The notes below the pieces were generated by a model. That model did no database searches. It was not told where the DNA came from and worked only from the letters and a program-made list of their open reading frames with translations. A program made the translations under genes and the position numbers. From Blastopirellula marina (GTDB lineage: Bacteria > Planctomycetota > Planctomycetia > Pirellulales > Pirellulaceae): a stretch of 64,000 nt of DNA. Positions 17,367-26,625 of this stretch are shown piece after piece (the first letter of the stretch is position 1; every line of letters starts with the position of its first letter). The stretch lies in assembly GCF_002967765.1 (NCBI RefSeq), contig NZ_PUHY01000016.1:1-64000 (forward strand). Reading direction: 5' to 3'.

Positions 17367-18852
17367 CTGGTCCGTTCAACGACTCGTTGCTAATCAACCA
17401 GAACTGAGACGATCTATGGTGATTCTCACTGAGCATACAAAACGGGGGGACTTTGTTTATCAATGCAACAATTTGGCGAAGCGACGTGGGGTACAACCTG
17501 GCATGCCTGTCTCGGAAGCAGAGACCTTGGCCAAAGCCCACGATTCACTCGAGCTGAGACAAATATGCCCTGATCAGGACAAAACCGCCCTGGTTGAGAT
17601 GGCCCTATGCTGTGAGCCCTACAGCTTTTGCATCGGCCTGGAAGAAGCAGATCGTCCCGAATGCCTGTTGATGGACGTGACTGGCATCGCCCACTTCTTT
17701 TCAGATGAATACGGACTGATGGAACAATTGCAACGGGAGCTTTCGTCTCAAGGATTCGAAACCAAGTTAGCGATCGCCAACACCGTGGGAATGGCGTGGG
17801 CAGTTACCCACTGTCTGGAACAAGAACAGAGAGCAATCATCCCCGCTACGGATTGTGCGTTTCAGAATAAGCTGCCTGTAAAAACGTTGCGTCTTCCCGA
17901 GACGATTCTGGCCAAGCTACAACGGCTGGGCATTTACACGATCGGTCAGGTACAAAAATTAGACCGCTGCTCGCTTTGGTCCCGATTCGGGGAGGAGCTT
18001 CTGAGGCGAATAGATCAGTTATCCGGCGAACGTGCCGAATCGATTTCGCCTTGTCGACCTGTGCCTAGATTTATCGTCTCACGACACCTGGACGATGGAC
18101 TTAGCCAACCAAAAATCATCGAGCAGCTTGGGTTCTCACTGCTCGAACAATTGGTGAGTTTACTGTCTTCGATGCGGCTGGGAACTCGCCATCTGCATTG
18201 CCACTTTGTTACCGAAAATCAAACCGAACACGAAATCAACATTCGGTTGTGTGCTGCTACTGCTGATGTTCGCCGCTTGGCCGACCTGATGCGTTTACAG
18301 CTGGAGCGACAGCATTGGAACGCCCCCTTGATTGGCCTTCGCCTAGAGGCTTTAGAGGTAGCTCCCCTGGATCGTCCTCAGCAGGAAATGTTTGAGGGGA
18401 CAACTCACGATCAGACTTGTCGCCTTTCTCAACTTTTAGATCGAGTTAGTAGTCGACTCGGCGATGAGGCCGTGATGCGACCTGTTTGTCGCCCCAATCC
18501 CATTCCAGAGCTGTCGGTTCGATTAGTACCCATAACCGAGGTATCCTCCGCCAAAACGGTAGAGCAGAATGCATTGCTTCCCTTGGACCGTCCCACGGCC
18601 TTGTTCCTCTCTCCACGGCCCATCGAAGTCATCGCGGTAATCCCTGATGGTCCTCCCACTGCGCTATTTTGGAAATCAGATCGCTTTGAGATTGCCCAAC
18701 ACTGGGGGCCAGAACGAATTGAATTCGGCTGGTGGCTAGGACCTTTTGTGCGACGCGACTACTACCACGTTGCAACGACCGAGGGGAAACGGCTGTGGGT
18801 ATTTCGACGTTTGCAAGACAATCGCTGGTTCTGGCACGGGGAATGGTTCTGA
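17317..18852 (+). CDS. imuB: ImuB, catalytically inactive Y-family polymerase homologue
   Basis: A 511-residue Y-family (UmuC/DinB-like) protein that scaffolds the DnaE2 mutasome on the sliding clamp. The ATG at 17317 with GAGGAA six bases upstream gives SSQAQPQRVLCCWFPNWSVQ, the ImuB start; the DxD acidic site of active Y-family enzymes is replaced by CCWFPNW. Palm and fingers continue to about residue 200, a helix-hairpin-helix-like region at about 205-245 (LQRLGIYTIGQVQKLDR), and the little-finger region after it. QQEMF at about 355 is a plausible beta-clamp motif. It overlaps imuA by 50 bases and dnaE2 by one (TGATG), so translation is coupled. Confidence 0.92.
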   Translation: MSSQAQPQRVLCCWFPNWSVQRLVANQPELRRSMVILTEHTKRGDFVYQCNNLAKRRGVQPGMPVSEAETLAKAHDSLELRQICPDQDKTALVEMALCCEPYSFCIGLEEADRPECLLMDVTGIAHFFSDEYGLMEQLQRELSSQGFETKLAIANTVGMAWAVTHCLEQEQRAIIPATDCAFQNKLPVKTLRLPETILAKLQRLGIYTIGQVQKLDRCSLWSRFGEELLRRIDQLSGERAESISPCRPVPRFIVSRHLDDGLSQPKIIEQLGFSLLEQLVSLLSSMRLGTRHLHCHFVTENQTEHEINIRLCAATADVRRLADLMRLQLERQHWNAPLIGLRLEALEVAPLDRPQQEMFEGTTHDQTCRLSQLLDRVSSRLGDEAVMRPVCRPNPIPELSVRLVPITEVSSAKTVEQNALLPLDRPTALFLSPRPIEVIAVIPDGPPTALFWKSDRFEIAQHWGPERIEFGWWLGPFVRRDYYHVATTEGKRLWVFRRLQDNRWFWHGEWF

Positions 18853-21800
18853 TGCGTTACGCCGAACTCCACTGCCTAACCAATTTTTCCTTTCTAGAAG
18901 CAGCCTCACATCCTGAAGAATTAGTTACCCGTGCGGCTGAGTTAGACTATTCCGCGTTGGCCATTACCGACCGAAATACCTTAGCCGGGGTTGTGCGGGC
19001 TCACACCGCCGCCAAAGATCACAACATCAAGATCATCATCGGTTCAGAAATTGTGCCCATCGATGGCCCACCGGTTGCCCTCTGGGCTACTTGTCGAGAA
19101 GGTTATGCCAATCTCTGTCGACTGATTACATTAGGACGGCGACTGGCTCCCAAGGGAGAATGCTACCTTACCGTTGAAGACATCGCGGCCCACACGCCAG
19201 GTGTTTTAGCAGGCATCGTTCCTTCAGAGCATTCTGAGCAACTATCCTTAGAAGATTTGCATCGCTATCGGGAGATCTTCGGTGATGCTGCTTACCTGTT
19301 GGCAGAACTGCATCACGGCCCGCACGACCGGTATCGCCTCGATTGGCTGCGAACGTGTTCTCATAAGTCCGCTCTTCCCTTAGTCGCAGCTGGCAACGTG
19401 CTGTTCCATATTCAGGAGCGAAAACCGCTGCATGATGTTCTCACCGCAATTCGGCTACGTACTTCAGTCGCCCAGGCAGAAGCACATCTACAACCGAATG
19501 GACAGCGGCATCTACGACCACAGGACAGGCTGCAAGCGATCTTCGCCGAAATACCCGAGGCTCTTCGTCGTACACAGGAAATTGCCGACCGGTGCATGTT
19601 TCGCTTGGATGAACTTCGTTACGAGTACCCGGAAGAACTGGCTCCAGTCGGGATGACGCCTATGCAGTACCTTCGGCATTTGACCTGGGAGGGGGCAGCC
19701 CACCGTTTTCCCAAAGGCATCTCTGGGAAGGTTCAGCAGCTATTGGAACACGAACTGCGGCTGATTGAAGACCTGCGATATGAGCCCTATTTTCTCACGG
19801 TATGGGATCTGATGCGGTTTGCCCGCTCGCAAGAGATTTTATGCCAAGGACGGGGATCGGCCGCCAACTCAGCCGTCTGCTATTGCCTGGGAATTACCTC
19901 TGTCAATCCTGCAAGAATCGATGTCTTGTTTGAGCGGTTCATCAGTCGGGAGCGGGACGAGGCCCCTGATATCGATGTCGATTTCGAGCACGAACGCAGG
20001 GAAGAGGTTCTGCAGTACGTCTACGAAAAGTACGGGCGAGACCGAGCTGGCATCGCCGCGGTAACTATCACCTATCGTCCTCGTTCCGCTATTCGCGACG
20101 TGGGCAAAGCCTTGGGGCTTTCACTCGACATAGTCGATCGCCTAGCTAAGAACGCGGATCATTACCGAGCCACCACCGACTTCGCGGCGCGATGCGGCGA
20201 GATGGGGCTGGATGCCAAATCGAATCTCGGCCAGAAATTTCTCTACCTGGTCCGGGAACTCATCGGATTTCCCCGGCATCTTTCACAACACACAGGCGGC
20301 ATGGTAATCACTCGAGGTCCACTGCATGACCTGGTTCCCATCGAAAACGCAACCATGCCAGGGCGAACCGTGGTTCAGTGGAACAAGGACGATCTTGACG
20401 ATCTGGGCATTCTCAAGGTCGATTGCCTAGCACTGGGAATGCTGACCGCAATTCGCAAAATGTTTCAGATGATCGAAGCTAACACCGGCCAAAAACATAC
20501 TCTGGCCAGCATTCCCGAAGGAGATTCCAAGGTTTACGACATGATCTGCAGGGCGGATACAATCGGCATCTTTCAGATTGAAAGCCGTGCCCAGATGAGC
20601 ATGCTGCCTCGTTTGAAACCGCGATGTTATTACGACTTGGTTATTGAAGTAGCGATCGTGCGGCCAGGGCCAATCCAAGGGAACATGGTTCACCCCTACT
20701 TGCGCCGCCGGTTTGGCGAAGAAGAGACGATCTACCCCAACGAGGCAATTCGTGAAGTGCTGAAGAAAACTCTTGGGGTTCCCCTCTTTCAAGAGCAATG
20801 CATGCAATTGGCAATCGTCGCCGCAGGCTTTACCCCAGGCGAAGCCGATCAGCTTCGACGGGCTATGGGAGCCTGGCGACGTCCCGGGATCATCGACCAG
20901 TTCCGCGCTAAACTGTTAAACGGTATGAAGAAGCATGGTCTGGAAGGTGAATTTGCCGAGAGAGTCTTCCAGCAGATCCGTGGATTCGGAGAGTACGGTT
21001 TTCCGGAAAGTCACGCGGCAAGTTTTGCTCTCCTGGTTTATATTTCTGCCTGGCTCAAATATTACTATCCGGCCGAGTTCGCCGCTTCGATCATTAACAG
21101 TCAGCCCATGGGATTCTATGCTCCATCCCAGATCATTTCTGACGCCCAAAAGCATCAAGTGCCGGTCTGGCCTATCGACGTCAACCGTAGCGATTGGGAC
21201 TGTACGATTGAGAACCAAGGAATTCGATTGGGACTTCGTCTGGTGGGAGGTTTCCCACAACAAGTCGCTAAGAAAATCTCAGAAACGCGAAGCGAAGCCC
21301 CATTTAGTTCTATGTCCGACTTTATTCGGCGCACCAGGCTTCCCCAAGCACAAATTGAAATCCTGGCTGATGCGGACGCTTTAGCCAGCCTACAAGGATC
21401 TCGCCGAGACGCCCTCTGGAATGCTCTTTCACTCGACAGGAAGCCGCGACAACAGTGGCTGTTCGATCAAGTCGATGACCCGACCGAACCACTCGTCACC
21501 TTGCCGGTAATGTCCCAGGAGGAAGAAGTCTACGCCGACTACCGATCCACGGGACTTTCGCTGAGATCACACCCTATCGCATTTCAGAGGGAACGTTTGA
21601 AACGACTACAAGTCACTCCCGCTAGTGAGCTTCCCAATATTCCGAATGAATCCTTAGTCAAAGTCGCCGGAATTGTCCTCTTGCGACAGCGTCCCAGCAC
21701 GGCCAAAGGAATCACGTTTGTGACGCTGGAAGACGAAACCGGTACGATAAACTTGGTCATACACCACAAGACTTGGGAGCGGTTTCGAAAGATTACCAGG

Positions 21801-21932
21801 CATTCTCAGGCCTGGATCGCCCATGGGAGGCTGGAAGCCAAGGATACCGTGATTCACGTAGTAGTGCGGCGACTGGAAGACTTAAGTTCACGCTTGCTCT
21901 CGCTTCATACGAAATCACGTGACTTTCGCTAG
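18852..21932 (+). CDS. dnaE2: DnaE2, error-prone DNA polymerase III alpha subunit
   Basis: A 1026-residue C-family DNA polymerase for damage-induced mutagenesis, working with ImuA and ImuB. The ATG at 18852 overlaps the imuB stop and gives MRYAELHCLTNFSFLEAASH, the DnaE2-type PHP-domain start (HPEEL, ITDRNTLAGVVRAH). The catalytic acidic pair is seen in APDIDVDFEHERR (Asp373 and Asp375), with QGRGSAANSAVCYCLG just before. The GIFQIESRAQMSMLP stretch and the tandem HhH region follow, and an OB fold lies near the C-terminus (VAGIVLLRQRPSTAKG). Length and order match DnaE2 rather than replicative DnaE1, which is longer. No obvious terminator was found after the stop. Confidence 0.95.
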   Translation: MRYAELHCLTNFSFLEAASHPEELVTRAAELDYSALAITDRNTLAGVVRAHTAAKDHNIKIIIGSEIVPIDGPPVALWATCREGYANLCRLITLGRRLAPKGECYLTVEDIAAHTPGVLAGIVPSEHSEQLSLEDLHRYREIFGDAAYLLAELHHGPHDRYRLDWLRTCSHKSALPLVAAGNVLFHIQERKPLHDVLTAIRLRTSVAQAEAHLQPNGQRHLRPQDRLQAIFAEIPEALRRTQEIADRCMFRLDELRYEYPEELAPVGMTPMQYLRHLTWEGAAHRFPKGISGKVQQLLEHELRLIEDLRYEPYFLTVWDLMRFARSQEILCQGRGSAANSAVCYCLGITSVNPARIDVLFERFISRERDEAPDIDVDFEHERREEVLQYVYEKYGRDRAGIAAVTITYRPRSAIRDVGKALGLSLDIVDRLAKNADHYRATTDFAARCGEMGLDAKSNLGQKFLYLVRELIGFPRHLSQHTGGMVITRGPLHDLVPIENATMPGRTVVQWNKDDLDDLGILKVDCLALGMLTAIRKMFQMIEANTGQKHTLASIPEGDSKVYDMICRADTIGIFQIESRAQMSMLPRLKPRCYYDLVIEVAIVRPGPIQGNMVHPYLRRRFGEEETIYPNEAIREVLKKTLGVPLFQEQCMQLAIVAAGFTPGEADQLRRAMGAWRRPGIIDQFRAKLLNGMKKHGLEGEFAERVFQQIRGFGEYGFPESHAASFALLVYISAWLKYYYPAEFAASIINSQPMGFYAPSQIISDAQKHQVPVWPIDVNRSDWDCTIENQGIRLGLRLVGGFPQQVAKKISETRSEAPFSSMSDFIRRTRLPQAQIEILADADALASLQGSRRDALWNALSLDRKPRQQWLFDQVDDPTEPLVTLPVMSQEEEVYADYRSTGLSLRSHPIAFQRERLKRLQVTPASELPNIPNESLVKVAGIVLLRQRPSTAKGITFVTLEDETGTINLVIHHKTWERFRKITRHSQAWIAHGRLEAKDTVIHVVVRRLEDLSSRLLSLHTKSRDFR

Positions 21933-22026
21933 ATGAAAACGCGAAACGTAAGCTGTCCTCTGTGTCCGGGCGCACCGAAAGAGGCAGTAACCTAAACTCG
22001 ATTCTCCATTTTGCGTCTGCCTCACT

Positions 22027-22212
22027 TTAGCGAATGCACCCTCTATTAATGCGGCAGTAGCGCCTCCGCCAAATCAGCGAAACAAGTACAAATCGTGGCT
22101 CGTTTTTTGAAACAGCTTCCAACCAGTCCATATCGGCAACGAGCTGATCCCGGTAGTAATGGCCGATCACGTGACGCACGTGCCCGAGCAGAGTACGATA
22201 AGGCTCACGCAT
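22027..22212 (-). pseudogene. remnant of a putative zinc-binding metallopeptidase (PF15887-like)
   Basis: A 61-codon minus-strand frame begins MREPYRTLLGHVRHVIGHYY, which recalls the EPYRTLLGHFRHE-GHYYWD core of the putative zinc-binding metallopeptidase family (Peptidase_Mx). The HExxH site reads HVIGH, so the catalytic Glu is lost, and the rest of a roughly 350-residue gene is absent. It is read as a decayed fragment, matching the decayed DoxX gene next to it. Confidence 0.55.
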
Positions 22213-22470
22213 CGGGCACCTGGTCTATTCCCGAACTAAATCTTCTGCTCCCTCGAAGTTCAAGGTGATTAATCCATTGGCGTGGCCTGTCCGTACCCGA
22301 GGTCCATTTGCGGGCGAACGAAGAAAGTCAAACAGAACGCCACGATCGGGATCTTCGCTATCTTTAGATAGTACAAGACGTCCTACCTAAAGGAGTTGCG
22401 TTACCAACCTTCGCTTAGCCTTCTCGCTTTTACGCCACCACAAAACATTTCACGATCGCCTATATCAGGG

Positions 22471-22866
22471 ATGGTCCGCTCGCTGTGGGTCGTGAATTGA
22501 CTTTCCCCGCATTCCCTGATCCGGCACATGGTCGGATTAGTATTTCTATCCGAGGGAATACAAAAGTTCCTGCTCCCGGATACTCGTGGTGTCGGCAGCT
22601 TCGTAAAGATCAAGCTGCCTGAACTGGAACCACTTGCTTAGCAGTTGATCAAATCGAGGTAGTTTGCGGGGCGGTGATTGTAGCTGGATTCCTGACGCGT
22701 TTCTCCGCGCTCCCCAAGATAACAATCATGGTGGTGGCAATCGACACAACCAAACGGCCTATCATATGGGTGGATGGTTTCTGGGAAATGGCCGACGCCG
22801 CAAGCACTGACTTTTGCACGTTACTAGGTTCCATCTATTTGCTTTTTGGTGGGAGCCGGCCCCGTA
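22471..22866 (+). pseudogene. decayed DoxX-family membrane protein gene
   Basis: Two out-of-phase plus-strand segments together read like a DoxX protein. The first (from about 22528) gives GLVFLSEGIQKFLLPDTRGV and GSFVKIKLPE, then a stop. After a frame change the second (from about 22655) gives GAVIVAGFLTRFSALPKI, IDTTKRPI, GFWEMADAASTDFCTLLGS and a final hydrophobic run. DoxX members have the same order (EGIQKF, GAL-x-x-GLLTRLAA, TDF-x-MLLG). An in-frame stop near 22500, another near 22640 and a frameshift make it non-functional. Confidence 0.7.
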
Positions 22867-22960
22867 TCATTCGATTGGCTACTTGCGCCTCGGAGACCAA
22901 CGTCGTAGCACAACATTTCTCTTCGCTGAAATTTGAACCGAGTTGACGCAACAAGGCATC

Positions 22961-23434
22961 GTGAACTATGATAAAAAAGTATTACTTTTCCCTTTTCACT
23001 GCCTTCTCGGCTCGTCCATGATCCTCCGCTGTTTTGCAAGCCGAATTCTTGTCACGGCAGGCGTAACTCTTTGCGTCTTCTCCATGGTGGAAAATGCAGA
23101 GGCAACGTGTGGAGATTGGTTAGCTGAACCTCATTCTGAAATGCAGGAATCCACGGCGCATGATGCGAAAGCGTCGGAGGATGAATCTGATGACGAATTG
23201 ACGGAGAATCCGGCATCTGAGAAACCATGTCATGGTCCCTCGTGTCGCAAAGATTCTCGCCAGCCGATCGCTCCTGCCCCAGCACCACCTAATACATCAC
23301 ACCGAGATCTTGTCGCCATCGCTTTGACCGCAACGGCTGACACAAGTGACGGCAATGTGAACACTCTCTATGAACGGGAAGTATCTGCTTCCCAAGGGCA
23401 CCCAACGGAAATCGATCATCCTCCGCGATTCTAG
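22961..23434 (+). CDS. small exported Cys-containing protein of unknown function
   Basis: The reading frame encodes a signal peptide (ILRCFASRILVTAGVTLCVF, cleavage near AEA-TCGDW) followed by an acidic linker, CHGPSCRK and a proline-rich stretch (APAPAPPN). The start is unclear: GTG at 22961 or ATG at 23018 are both in frame, and 23018 gives the neater signal peptide. Short exported proteins with a CGDWL motif and a CxGPxC pair recur in planctomycete genomes. I do not recognise a function; the Cys pair could bind metal or haem. It lies upstream of the redox gene cluster in the same direction but is separated by about 350 bases. Confidence 0.6.
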   Translation: MNYDKKVLLFPFHCLLGSSMILRCFASRILVTAGVTLCVFSMVENAEATCGDWLAEPHSEMQESTAHDAKASEDESDDELTENPASEKPCHGPSCRKDSRQPIAPAPAPPNTSHRDLVAIALTATADTSDGNVNTLYEREVSASQGHPTEIDHPPRF

Positions 23435-23786
23435 TCCCATCTTCTTAAACCGATTCCGGTCCAATTCGTCTGCGCGGCTCGTTCGTGCGTCATCAAAGCG
23501 CACTTACGCTATCCGCTTATGAATGCTGCTGAGATATCGTAACCATGGGCAATTTCTGTGGGCCCATTTATGCGATGGTCATCGGTAGCTTCTAAACGCT
23601 GGACAATAAGTGTTGGCTCTCGGCGGTTCCATCTGCATTGCACGCTGAAATCGATCTAATCGAACCTCACGCGTCATGCAGAATCAACATCTCGAAAGAA
23701 GTCCTTTTGTTGAAATCGCAAAAGGATTGCCTTCGATTCACGTCGGTTACTCTCTTGATAGACCTATATTCGAGGCACGAGTCACT
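23435..23786. other. intergenic, likely leader/promoter of the redox cluster
   Basis: About 350 bases without a supported gene. The frame open from 23676 into the next gene does not look like real protein sequence. The region is the natural place for the promoter of the 23.8-34.3 kb cluster, but I see no clear box. Confidence 0.45.
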
Positions 23787-24389
23787 ATGAGCTCTGCATC
23801 TTCGTGTTCACTAGAACACCGAAACGACAGCGTATTACAGAAGATCAATTCGCAGTGGCATAAGCAGTCGCTATGGATCTATACCGCGATCGTCCTCGCC
23901 CACTGGGGGGAACACTTAGCACAAACCGTTCAGATCTATTTGATGGGTTGGTCCATTCCTGAATCACGAGGAATTCTTGGTATTTGGTACCCTTGGATGG
24001 TGAAATCAGAAGCATTGCACTACGGATACGCGCTGGTCATGCTGATCGCTTTCTGGATCCTCCGGAAGGGATTTGTCGGACGATCGTATACTTGGTGGAT
24101 GATCGCATTCTGGATCCAATTCTGGCATCACATCGAACACGCGTTGCTCCAGGGACAAGCGATTCTGCAACACAATCTATTTGATTCACCGGTGCCTCTA
24201 AGTATCGCACAACTCCTCATTCCACGTGTTGAGTTGCACCTTTTCTACAACACCGCGGTCACAATTCCGATGGTAATCGCGATGTTCTATCACATGTTCC
24301 CAACTCCAGAAGAAGAAGCACAGATGCACTGTGGCTGTGCCTGGCATACGGCCCCTCGCCTGGTCACATCTAAAGTTTCCACGACGTAA
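23787..24389 (+). CDS. His-rich integral membrane protein of unknown function
   Basis: A 200-residue membrane protein with about five hydrophobic helices. The ATG at 23787 (GAGG about 12 bases upstream) is preferred over the frame opening at 23676. Histidines sit in or next to helices: AHWGEHLAQT, ALHYGYALVM, FWHHIEHALLQG, LHLFYN and MFYHMFP, and the C-terminus has MHCGCAWHT. Such a pattern suits transmembrane haem or copper ligation, as in oxidases or cytochrome b-like proteins, but no family is recognised. It is followed within 50 bases by a small membrane protein and then the FixH/CcoG-like pair, so an electron-transfer or metal role is plausible. Confidence 0.7.
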   Translation: MSSASSCSLEHRNDSVLQKINSQWHKQSLWIYTAIVLAHWGEHLAQTVQIYLMGWSIPESRGILGIWYPWMVKSEALHYGYALVMLIAFWILRKGFVGRSYTWWMIAFWIQFWHHIEHALLQGQAILQHNLFDSPVPLSIAQLLIPRVELHLFYNTAVTIPMVIAMFYHMFPTPEEEAQMHCGCAWHTAPRLVTSKVSTT

Positions 24390-24439
24390 TGATCCCCAAA
24401 GGGAAATGCGCTGGTCGCATCGAAAGGTAATTGCGCAAC

Positions 24440-24634
24440 ATGAACTTGATACGAACCCTCATGACGATATTTCTTATCACGGTAGTCGGAATCTCGATTG
24501 CGGGCTGGATTTGGGCGGGTGATTTGCCTGTGGCAAAGCTCACTGGAGCACGAGTCGTTCTGGCCTTGTGTGCCCTAATGGCCGCTGGAGCGATCGCGAT
24601 GATCTGGAACGAGAGAACGCCAGAGCAAACTTAG
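24440..24634 (+). CDS. small two-helix membrane protein
   Basis: A 64-residue protein made of two hydrophobic helices (LIRTLMTIFLITVVGISIAG and ARVVLALCALMAAGAIAMIW) with a short charged tail. ATG at 24440 is preferred over the in-frame TTG at 24431. It lies between the His-rich membrane protein and the YtkA-like lipoprotein and starts 50 bases after the previous stop, so it belongs to the cluster. It may be a small subunit of a membrane complex; no family is recognised. Confidence 0.6.
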   Translation: MNLIRTLMTIFLITVVGISIAGWIWAGDLPVAKLTGARVVLALCALMAAGAIAMIWNERTPEQT

Positions 24635-24694
24635 CGTGTGTCCGACCAGCCGCCGCTGTTTACGTCCCAATACGAGGTAAGAAACAAAACTTCC

Positions 24695-25111
24695 ATGCCC
24701 CCAAATCGTTTTCGAGTAAATGCGTGTTATTTTGCCATCTGCACTTTTGCGTTCTCGTGTCTCTTGGGATGCGGGATTACTAACACTTCGGACGAAGCTG
24801 CGAACATTAACGTTGACTTAGTACTCGAACCATCGCCGCCACAGGTTGGTACAGCAAGTGTCACGCTTGAATTGTCTGACCTGAATGGCCAGCCAATTTC
24901 CGGCGGCAAGATAGAACTCGAAGGAAACATGAACCATGCCGGAATGAAGCCCGTGTTTTCTCAATTGGAAGAAAGAAAGCCTGGCACGTACGTAGGGGAG
25001 CTTCAATTTACGATGGGAGGAGACTGGTTTGTGCTCGTCACGGGGGAGCTACCAGACAATGTTCAAATCAATGAAAAAGTCGAGGTACCAGGAGTCACTA
25101 GTCCACGATGA
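24695..25111 (+). CDS. YtkA/FixH-like lipoprotein
   Basis: A 138-residue lipoprotein if the ATG at 24695 is used (hydrophobic stretch then LLGC); a GTG at 24638, four bases after the previous stop, would add 19 residues. The mature part matches the YtkA-like/FixH domain: PQVGTASVTLELSDLNGQP, GNMNHAGMKPV, and GELQFTMGGDWFVLVTGEL. Such domains occur in proteins linked to copper handling and to cytochrome oxidase assembly (FixH). The gene overlaps the next one (CcoG/NosR-like) by ATGA, echoing the fixG-fixH association, though in the opposite order. Confidence 0.8.
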   Translation: MPPNRFRVNACYFAICTFAFSCLLGCGITNTSDEAANINVDLVLEPSPPQVGTASVTLELSDLNGQPISGGKIELEGNMNHAGMKPVFSQLEERKPGTYVGELQFTMGGDWFVLVTGELPDNVQINEKVEVPGVTSPR

Positions 25112-26619
25112 GTTTCACATCGGAACAGAAAAGCTCTCTAAAAGTAGAACACGAGGCAGTCGATCGCACTCGATTCGATCTGTTACGCGTTCCGCTCGTC
25201 GGATCTTTTCTGCGCTGGCGTTGGTCGCGCGTGGCGTTACAAATTCCGTTATTGCTAATTGGCATAGTTATGATTGGACACGGGCTATTCGGGCCCGATC
25301 TGGCTCCCAAGAATTTGGCTGCGTTGCTTACCTGGGTTCATTATCGGGGATTGGTCGTACTCGTTCTGTTGCTCGGCGGCAATTTCTTCTGTATGGCCTG
25401 CCCGTTTATGCTACCGCGAGAGATTGCCCGAAGAGCATTCAGTCCAAAGTGGGATTTTCCACCGTGGCTGCGTAACAAGTGGCCGGCCGTGATTTCTTTC
25501 GTAGGCGTCTTATTCGCGTATGAACTCTTCGACTTATGGGGCGATCCTTGGTGGACTGGCATTTTGATCCTTGGCTATTTCGCAATAGCAATCGGTGTGG
25601 ACGCCATATTCAAGCGGGCATCATTTTGTAAATTCGTGTGCCCAATTGGTCAATTTAACTTTCTGGCCTCGGCGATGTCGCCACTTGAGGTATCCGTTGT
25701 TAACCAGAATCAATGTACCCAGTGCGAAACCAAGGACTGTATACGCGGTCGAGTAGGGACAAGTGACGCTGAATCTGGATCGACCGGTAACTCCCTGCCG
25801 ATTGTGCAACGTGGCTGTGAATTAGCGTTGTTCCAACCTCGAAAGAAAGGCAATTTGGATTGCACGTTCTGCCTCGATTGTGTCTATGCTTGTCCGCACA
25901 ATAACGTGGGTATTCATTCGCGTTTACCAGGTGAAGAACTTATTGATGACAAAGCGCGTTCGGGAATTGGAAGCCTCAATCATCGAAGCGACTGGGCGGC
26001 TTTGACGATTGTGTTCGTTTTCGGTTCACTTCTGAACGCTTTCGCGATGGTCAGTCCGGTATACGCATTGGAACAGTCGATCTCTCGAATGACCGGTCTC
26101 GTCGTCGAGTGGCCAATTTTGGGAATGCTGTTTTTGGGCGCATTAGTCCTGGAACCACTAGTTTTACTCGGAGGCGCTGCCTTGGCGACACGCTACTGGG
26201 GCGAGCGACAGGCGACATTGATGGAGACTGTCAACTCTTTCTCGAGATCCCTGATTCCGCTCGGGTTTGGTGTTTGGCTTGCACACTACGGATTCCATTT
26301 CTTCACGGGAGCGTTGACATTTGTTCCTGTTCTTCAGCTCGCAGCTCGTGATTTAGTCGGATCTCCGATTCTGGGAGCTCCACAGTGGCAACTTGGTGGA
26401 CTTCCCGAGCGATTTGTCTACCCAATGGAAATCGGTTTCCTCGTGTTGGGACTCCTTGGTTCCCTGATGGTTGCCTGGTGTATCGCTGAGAGGTTCGCTC
26501 CACGCAAGGTCATAGGGGCTTTCTTGCCATGGGGAATAGTGAGTGTGATTCTATTCACGACCGCATGTTGGATCCTTTCGCAACCTATGGACATGCGAGG
26601 AACCTTTCTAGGAGGTTGA
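25108..26619 (+). CDS. membrane polyferredoxin, CcoG/NosR/FixG-like 4Fe-4S protein
   Basis: A 503-residue integral membrane iron-sulfur protein. N-terminal helices lead to a FCMACPFMLPR motif (about residue 94) and FCKFVCPIGQFNF (about 174), the double CxxxCP signature of the NosR/CcoG/NapH group. A ferredoxin-like segment has CTQCETKDC (about 204) and CTFCLDCVYACPHNNVG (about 252), enough Cys for two 4Fe-4S clusters. Several helices follow to the C-terminus, unlike the shorter CcoG. It probably moves electrons across the inner membrane to an acceptor encoded in the cluster. AGGAGGT near its 3' end serves the next gene. Confidence 0.88.
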   Translation: MSFTSEQKSSLKVEHEAVDRTRFDLLRVPLVGSFLRWRWSRVALQIPLLLIGIVMIGHGLFGPDLAPKNLAALLTWVHYRGLVVLVLLLGGNFFCMACPFMLPREIARRAFSPKWDFPPWLRNKWPAVISFVGVLFAYELFDLWGDPWWTGILILGYFAIAIGVDAIFKRASFCKFVCPIGQFNFLASAMSPLEVSVVNQNQCTQCETKDCIRGRVGTSDAESGSTGNSLPIVQRGCELALFQPRKKGNLDCTFCLDCVYACPHNNVGIHSRLPGEELIDDKARSGIGSLNHRSDWAALTIVFVFGSLLNAFAMVSPVYALEQSISRMTGLVVEWPILGMLFLGALVLEPLVLLGGAALATRYWGERQATLMETVNSFSRSLIPLGFGVWLAHYGFHFFTGALTFVPVLQLAARDLVGSPILGAPQWQLGGLPERFVYPMEIGFLVLGLLGSLMVAWCIAERFAPRKVIGAFLPWGIVSVILFTTACWILSQPMDMRGTFLGG

Positions 26620-26625
26620 ACTACG

